From Streptomyces goshikiensis (GTDB lineage Bacteria; Actinomycetota; Actinomycetes; Streptomycetales; Streptomycetaceae): a DNA stretch of 64,000 nucleotides. Made by a program: the position numbers and the translations under genes. The stretch spans positions 62,001 to 126,000 of the forward strand of contig NZ_BMVE01000017.1 of NCBI RefSeq assembly GCF_014650555.1, read 5' to 3'. The notes below the pieces were generated by a model, which ran no database searches, was not told the DNA's origin, and worked only from the letters and a program-made list of their open reading frames with translations. Below are positions 59,771 to 64,000 of this stretch, one piece after another. Within the stretch, counting starts at the first letter, position 1. Each line of letters starts with the position of its first letter.

Positions 59771-60043
59771 ATGACGATGGACCTGTTGTGCACACACATC
59801 GATCAGATACGTCCGGTGAAGCCCGGAACCGAGGGCTGCGAGGAATGCCTGGCCCTCGGGGACAGCTGGGTGCACCTGCGGATGTGCCTCAGCTGCGGGC
59901 ACGTCGGATGCTGCGACTCGTCGAAGAACCGTCACGCCACCCGGCACTACGGCAGCACCGACCACCCCATCGCGGCCTCGCACGAGCCCGGTGAGGACTG
60001 GGCCTGGTGCTACGCCGACAAGCTGATGCTGGACCCGGCGTGA
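59771..60043 (+). CDS. UBP-type zinc-finger protein
   Basis: A 90-residue protein that is essentially one UBP (ubiquitin-carboxyl-terminal-hydrolase-type) zinc finger: CTHIDQI, GCEECLALGDSWVHLRMC, LSCGHVGCCDSSKNRHATRH and HPIAASHEPG with the ordered Cys and His ligands, then WAWCYADK. In eukaryotes this domain binds ubiquitin tails; in bacteria its partner is unknown. The start is one of two close ATGs (59771 or 59777). Its stop overlaps the GTG of the receiver-reductase fusion (GTGA), so the pair is coupled. Confidence 0.88.
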   Translation: MTMDLLCTHIDQIRPVKPGTEGCEECLALGDSWVHLRMCLSCGHVGCCDSSKNRHATRHYGSTDHPIAASHEPGEDWAWCYADKLMLDPA

Positions 60044-61806
60044 GCGCGGCCCCGGAGAACGCTCCGGCCACCAAGACCGCGACCAAGACCGCCGCCGCCA
60101 AGACCGCCGGCCCGGCCGCCGCCACGGCGGCCGCCGAGCGGGCCGAGAGCCGCAAGCCCGTCATACTCGCCGTGGACGACGACCCGCAGGTGCTGCGCGC
60201 CGTCCGCCGCGACCTGCGCAGCGCCTACGGCGACCGCTACCGGGTGCTCGGCGCCTCCTCGGCCGCCGACGCCCTGAAGATCCTGGACTCGCTCGACGAA
60301 CGCGGCCACGACCCCGCCCTGTTCCTCGTCGACCAGCGGATGCCCGACGTCACCGGCGTCGAGTTCCTGCTCGAAGCCGTCAGCCGCTTCCCGGACGCCC
60401 GCCGGGTGCTCCTGACCGCCTACGCGGAGACGGACGCGGCGATCACGGCCATCAACCGGGTCCGCCTGGACTACTACCTGCTCAAGCCGTGGGACCCGCC
60501 GCACGAGCGGCTCTTCCCCGTCCTGGACGACCTGCTGTCGGACTGGCTGGCCACCTACCGCCCCGCGTACGACGGGATCATCGTCGCCGGCCACCTGGTC
60601 TCCCCCGGCACCCACGCCGTCCGGGACTTCTTCACCCGCAACGGCCAGCCGTTCCGCTTCCTCAACGTCGAGCGGGACCCCGAGGCGCTGACCCTGATCG
60701 CCGCCCAGCCCGACGCGGCGCTCCCGCTCGTCCGCTTCCCGGACGGCGCGGTGCTCTCCGCCCCGACCGACACCCAGCTCGCCCAGCGGCTGGGCCTGGC
60801 CACGACCGCCTCCCGCCCGCACTACGAGTGCGTCATCGTCGGAGCGGGACCCGCGGGCCTCGCGGCCGGCGTCTACTCGGCGTCCGAGGGCCTCTCCACC
60901 CTCATGCTGGACTCCCGCGCCCCGGGCGGCCAGGCCGGCACGTCCAGCCTGATCGAGAACTACCTCGGGTTCCCGTCGGGCCTCTCGGGCGGGGACCTCA
61001 CCCGCCGGGCCACGATCCAGGCGTCCCGGTTCGGCGCCGAGATCCTGCACCCGGTGGAGGTGACCTCACTGACCCGGGACGACCCCGCCAAGATCCTGAC
61101 GCTGGCGGACGGCACGGAGATCAGCGCGGAGACGGTCCTGCTGGCCACGGGCGTCTCGTACAACCGGCTGGAGGCCCCGGGCGCGGACCGCTTCGAGGGG
61201 GCGGGGCTCTACTACGGGGCGGCCACCACCGAGAGCTCGGCCTGCATCTCGCAGCACGTGTTCATCGTCGGCGGCGCCAACTCGGCCGGTCAGGCGGCGG
61301 TGCACTTCGCCAAGTACGCGGCCCGCGTGACGATCCTGGTCCGCGCGCAGTCGCTGGACGCGAGCATGTCCCGCTACCTGATCGACGAGATCGACCGCAC
61401 CCCCAACATCGAGGTCAGGGTCCGTACGACGGTGGTGCGGCTGGACGGTGACGAACACCTGGAGAAGCTCACCCTCCACAACGCCGACACGGGCGAGGAC
61501 ACCGAGGTCCCGGCCCGCTTCATGTTCACCTTCATCGGCGCCCGTCCGCACACGGACTGGCTGTCGGGCGTCGTGGAGCGCGACGAGTACGGCTTCGTCC
61601 TGACCGGCTCCGACCTGATCTCCAACGGCGGCGAGCTCCCGGCCGAGTGGAGCCTCGAACGGGCCCCCTACCCGCTGGAGACGAGCGTCCCCGGAGTCTT
61701 CGCGGCCGGTGACGTACGGGCCCACTCGGTCAAACGGGTGGCTTCCGGCGTGGGCGAGGGCGCCATGGCGGTCTCGCTGATCCACCGCTACCGCTCAATG
61801 GGCTGA
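60040..61806 (+). CDS. Response-regulator receiver fused to a thioredoxin-reductase-like FAD oxidoreductase
   Basis: A 588-residue fusion. After an Ala/Lys/Thr-rich N-terminus the receiver (about 39-160) has VDDD at 45-48, phospho-acceptor D98 (LFLVDQRMPD) and K149 (YLLKPW). A small domain (about 175-250, GQPFRFLNVERDPEAL) that may be glutaredoxin-like follows. The FAD domain begins CVIVGAGPAGLAAG (268-273), then the NADPH motif VGGANSAGQAAVHF and the closing FAAGDVRAHSVKRVASGVGEGA. The redox CxxC of thioredoxin reductases is replaced by TTESSAC. It should oxidise NADPH under receiver control. Confidence 0.9.
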   Translation: MSAAPENAPATKTATKTAAAKTAGPAAATAAAERAESRKPVILAVDDDPQVLRAVRRDLRSAYGDRYRVLGASSAADALKILDSLDERGHDPALFLVDQRMPDVTGVEFLLEAVSRFPDARRVLLTAYAETDAAITAINRVRLDYYLLKPWDPPHERLFPVLDDLLSDWLATYRPAYDGIIVAGHLVSPGTHAVRDFFTRNGQPFRFLNVERDPEALTLIAAQPDAALPLVRFPDGAVLSAPTDTQLAQRLGLATTASRPHYECVIVGAGPAGLAAGVYSASEGLSTLMLDSRAPGGQAGTSSLIENYLGFPSGLSGGDLTRRATIQASRFGAEILHPVEVTSLTRDDPAKILTLADGTEISAETVLLATGVSYNRLEAPGADRFEGAGLYYGAATTESSACISQHVFIVGGANSAGQAAVHFAKYAARVTILVRAQSLDASMSRYLIDEIDRTPNIEVRVRTTVVRLDGDEHLEKLTLHNADTGEDTEVPARFMFTFIGARPHTDWLSGVVERDEYGFVLTGSDLISNGGELPAEWSLERAPYPLETSVPGVFAAGDVRAHSVKRVASGVGEGAMAVSLIHRYRSMG

Positions 61807-61866
61807 GAGCGAACAGGCGGCCCGGCCGCTTGCGATCACGGCGCGAGCGGATGCAACGTTGATTAC

Positions 61867-62379
61867 ATGATTACAGCCGAACAGAGCGAACAGCTCCGCA
61901 CGTGGTTCGCCGAGCGCCTGCCGGTGGACGTCTTCGAGTCCCTCGTCTCGGTCACGGTCGACCGCGAGGAGATCACGGTCGTCGGGGCCATCCCGGCGAC
62001 CGAATCGGTGAAGGAGTTCCGCGAACGCACCCGCGAACAGCGCATCGAGGTGGCCCGCGAGGCGGAGGAGCTCTACCGCCGCAAGGTCGCCTGGGGCGTC
62101 CAGGCGGGCACCGAGCGCCACCTCTTCACGCACCTCGCGGTCCCCGTCATGACCCGGCTGCGCCAGTCCGAACGCCAGGTCCTCGACACCCTGGTCGCGG
62201 GCGGCGTCGCGCGCAGCCGGGCCGACGCCCTCGCCTGGTGCGTCCGCCTCGTCGGGAGCAACACGGACGAATGGCTCGGCGACCTGCGGGAGTCGCTCGA
62301 CAAGGTCCAGCAGGTCCGCGCCCAGGGCCCGGACGTCAAGGAATCCGCCACCGACTCCATGAAGTCAGGGGACGAATAG
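61867..62379 (+). CDS. Hypothetical protein
   Basis: A 170-residue acidic/basic helical protein. ITAEQSEQLRTWFAERLPVD begins it, KEFRERTREQRIEVAREAEEL is a long charged helix, and SRADALAWCVRLVGSNTDEWL resembles a ribbon-helix-helix or alpha-helical regulator C-terminus. No family was recognised with certainty. There is no ribosome site; a weak promoter (TTGCGA, 18 bp, CAACGT) ends seven bases before ATG 61867, so it may be leaderless. Confidence 0.65.
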   Translation: MITAEQSEQLRTWFAERLPVDVFESLVSVTVDREEITVVGAIPATESVKEFRERTREQRIEVAREAEELYRRKVAWGVQAGTERHLFTHLAVPVMTRLRQSERQVLDTLVAGGVARSRADALAWCVRLVGSNTDEWLGDLRESLDKVQQVRAQGPDVKESATDSMKSGDE

Positions 62380-62457
62380 GTAAAACCGTCGCGAGGACCG
62401 CCATGATCCCGGGAGGGTAGCCGGGACCACCTGAACCCAGGGAGAGGCACGCACACC

Positions 62458-62787
62458 ATGACCACGACCGTCGAATACATCCGCTACCGGATCGCATTGG
62501 ACGACCAGCAGGCCTTCGAGGACGCGTACACCAGGGCCGCGGAGGCCCTGGCCGCCTCGCCCGAGTGCATCGACTACGAGCTGACCCGCTGCTCGGAGGA
62601 GGCCGAGCGCTACATCCTCCGGATCCGCTGGACCTCGATCGACGCGCACCTGAACGGCTTCCGCAAGGGTGAGCACTTCCCGGCGTTCTTCACCGCCATC
62701 CGCCCGTACGTGACGGCCATCGAGGAGATGCAGCACTACCTCCCGACCGCGGTGGTCGGAACGGGAAAGGCCAGCACGGACTCATGA
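62458..62787 (+). CDS. Antibiotic biosynthesis monooxygenase (ABM)-like protein
   Basis: A 109-residue ferredoxin-like-fold protein with VEYIRYRIALDDQQAFEDAY, CIDYELTRCSEEAERYILRI (typical beta-alpha-beta) and a HFPAFFTAIRPYV helix. Members oxidise quinol-like substrates or haem. Its stop overlaps the start of the truncated haemoglobin gene (ATGA), so the two are co-translated. Confidence 0.85.
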   Translation: MTTTVEYIRYRIALDDQQAFEDAYTRAAEALAASPECIDYELTRCSEEAERYILRIRWTSIDAHLNGFRKGEHFPAFFTAIRPYVTAIEEMQHYLPTAVVGTGKASTDS

Positions 62788-63260
62788 GCACCACGCCCAA
62801 CACGCCCACGATCTACGAATGGATGGGCGGCGACGAGGCGATGCGGCGCCTCACGGACGCCTTCTACGCCCACGCCCTCCAGGACGAGATCCTCGCCCCC
62901 GTCTTCGCGGGCATGGACGCCGAGCACCCCCAGCACGTCGCGGTCTGGCTCTCCGAGGTCTTCGGAGGCCCGTCCGACTACACGGCCCACCACGGCGGCC
63001 ACCAGCACATGGCCACCAAGCACCTCGGCCGCGGCATCACCGAGAAGCAGCGCCGCCGCTGGGTGGACCTGCTCATGGACACGGCCGACGAGGTCGAACT
63101 CCCGACGGACCCGGAGTTCCGCGCGGTGTTCACCTACTACATCGAGTGGGGCACCCGCATGGCCCTGATCTACTCGGGCCCCAACCCGCCCCCGGTGGAC
63201 GCGGCCAAGATCCCCGTCTGGTCCTGGGGCCAAACGCCACCCTGGATCCCGAAGACCTGA
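62784..63260 (+). CDS. Group II truncated haemoglobin
   Basis: A 158-residue globin. IYEWMGGDEAMRRLTDAFYAH covers helices A-B with the distal Tyr; HHGGHQHMATKHLGRGI has the proximal His region; FTYYIEWGTRMALIYSGPNP has the Trp of group II (G8). It binds oxygen or NO and is typically linked to peroxide or nitric-oxide defence. It overlaps the ABM gene; a strong terminator follows. Confidence 0.93.
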   Translation: MSTTPNTPTIYEWMGGDEAMRRLTDAFYAHALQDEILAPVFAGMDAEHPQHVAVWLSEVFGGPSDYTAHHGGHQHMATKHLGRGITEKQRRRWVDLLMDTADEVELPTDPEFRAVFTYYIEWGTRMALIYSGPNPPPVDAAKIPVWSWGQTPPWIPKT

Positions 63261-63312
63261 CCCGACCCGGCCCGCCGGCCCTTCCAGCCCGTCGGGCGCT
63301 TCGAACGCAGAA

Positions 63313-63353
63313 GGTGCGGGGCGGGGAGAGAACCTCACTCCCCGCCCCGCACC
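63313..63353. terminator. Strong bidirectional terminator overlapping the barstar gene end
   Basis: GGTGCGGGGCGGGGA (63313-63327) pairs with its full reverse complement at 63339-63353 around an 11-base loop. The right arm encodes the last codons of the convergent barstar gene. Confidence 0.9.
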
Positions 63354-63775
63354 GTCCCCCCGGAGGGACCGGCATCGCCGAGCAGCACCACCAACGGCGC
63401 GCCCCCACCGTCCCGCCAGAACTCCACGGCGGACTCCAGCACCTCCGTGAACGTCTCCCACTCCCCCGCCCGGGCCCGGGCGAACTCCCGCCACCCGGTC
63501 ACGGCCACCAGCCGCCCCGGCGCATACGGCACCTCCGGCGCATCCGGCGCATCCGCGCCCGCCGGCAACCACGACAGATCGATCAGGGCGTCCGCCAACG
63601 CGTCCCAGTTCCCGCCGAACCACCCCGGCACCCGCAACGCGTCCCCGCAGCGCCGCATCAAAGCGGCCTTGCCCCGCACCCCGGCCAGGTCCAGCCGCAC
63701 CGTCACCCACCCCGCCGCCTCGGCATCGGCCAGCGCGGCGTCGATCGCTTCGAGCGGTCGCGGATCCAGGCTCAT
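63335..63775 (-). CDS. Barstar-family ribonuclease inhibitor
   Basis: A 146-residue acidic protein. WVTVRLDLAGVRGKAALMRR and FGGNWDALADALIDLSWLP are the barstar signatures (the helix that plugs the RNase active site lies around the NWDAL segment). WREFARARAGEWETFTEVLE follows. It should neutralise the ribonuclease encoded immediately upstream. Its ATG overlaps the ribonuclease stop (ATGA). The last codons lie in the terminator hairpin. Confidence 0.92.
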   Translation of the reverse strand: MSLDPRPLEAIDAALADAEAAGWVTVRLDLAGVRGKAALMRRCGDALRVPGWFGGNWDALADALIDLSWLPAGADAPDAPEVPYAPGRLVAVTGWREFARARAGEWETFTEVLESAVEFWRDGGGAPLVVLLGDAGPSGGTVRGGE

Positions 63776-64000
63776 CGGAGAACCGCCTTGAACGTGTTGT
63801 AGTGGTCGTCCGTGTAGTAGAACTCCCCACCCGCGCCCGTCACGATCCGCCGGGCCCCGCGGTCCCGTTCTCCCGGCGTCCTCACGGTGAACTCGTGGTA
63901 ATAACCGCGGCCCTGCTTCGGCAGCGCCTTCTCGAAGTTCCCGAAGACGGTCCCGTCCTGCCGGTACGGGTACGGCCCGCCCCGGTCGATCAGCGCGAGC
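63772..64000 (-). CDS. RNase Sa/barnase-type guanyl-specific ribonuclease (5' part outside window)
   Basis: The C-terminal 75 codons are visible; the start lies beyond the right edge. PYRQDGTVFGNFEKALP holds the catalytic Glu, TPGERDRGARRIVTG the Arg and YYTDDHYNTF the catalytic His of the RNase Sa family; these three residues align with RNase Sa as I remember it. Such enzymes are secreted, with a barstar as intracellular protection, which is the pairing here. Confidence 0.92.
   Translation of the reverse strand, partial: LALIDRGGPYPYRQDGTVFGNFEKALPKQGRGYYHEFTVRTPGERDRGARRIVTGAGGEFYYTDDHYNTFKAVLR

Overview
The window reads as Streptomyces chromosome. It is very GC-rich with strong G/C third-position bias. 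It carries a WhiB-family regulator, a secreted chitinase behind DasR-type direct repeats, an actinobacterial iron box, leaderless starts, and rare TTA (bldA-dependent) codons. No tRNA, rRNA, CRISPR array, integrase or intact insertion sequence was seen. Names rest on motif recognition by eye; no search was run.

1-9428: ribD (minus, running off the left edge) under an FMN riboswitch; a multidomain GH18 chitinase; an NmrA-like reductase; a ROK regulator divergent from an MFS transporter over a palindromic operator; an NCS2 nucleobase permease; a DUF5995 protein. 9485-12032: davA-davB, the two-step route from L-lysine through 5-aminovaleramide to 5-aminovalerate. 12200-14230: a GST-like gene, about 1.1 kb of repetitive gene-poor DNA, and an orphan HIDL-type leader peptide. 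14231-18978: a GNAT acetyltransferase, a second HIDL leader peptide with a candidate attenuator, and three luciferase-like flavin monooxygenases, probably for organosulfur salvage. 19074-21421: WhiB-like protein, then an amino-acid permease with an Lrp/AsnC regulator. The permease and davA upstream regions share an 11-bp motif, which suggests one lysine regulon.

21828-32316: SGNH hydrolase, SCO0930-type lipoprotein, LytTR response regulator, methyltransferase, an iron-box-controlled secreted alpha/beta hydrolase, a solute:sodium symporter coupled to a LytS-type kinase, and guaB1. 32463-59496: about 27 kb with every gene on the minus strand, mostly with overlaps or very short gaps. From its upstream end it runs: DJ-1-like protein, benzoylformate-decarboxylase-like ThDP enzyme, three NTF2-like proteins, GMC oxidoreductase, second DJ-1-like protein, VOC protein, AGE-family protein, STAS, GlgX, STAS, RsbW-like kinase, PP2C phosphatase, MinD-like ATPase, third DJ-1-like protein, aldehyde dehydrogenase, F420-reductase-like protein, three-subunit molybdenum hydroxylase, MFS transporter, cNMP-domain histidine kinase, NTF2-like protein, TMEM175 channel, a domesticated IS701-like transposase coupled to xdhC. 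I read this as a metabolic island governed by a partner-switching module, and it is the best candidate for an undescribed system.

59771-64000: a UBP zinc-finger protein coupled to a receiver/thioredoxin-reductase fusion, a hypothetical protein, an antibiotic-biosynthesis-monooxygenase-like protein coupled to a group II truncated haemoglobin, and a barstar gene coupled to an RNase Sa-type ribonuclease cut by the right edge.
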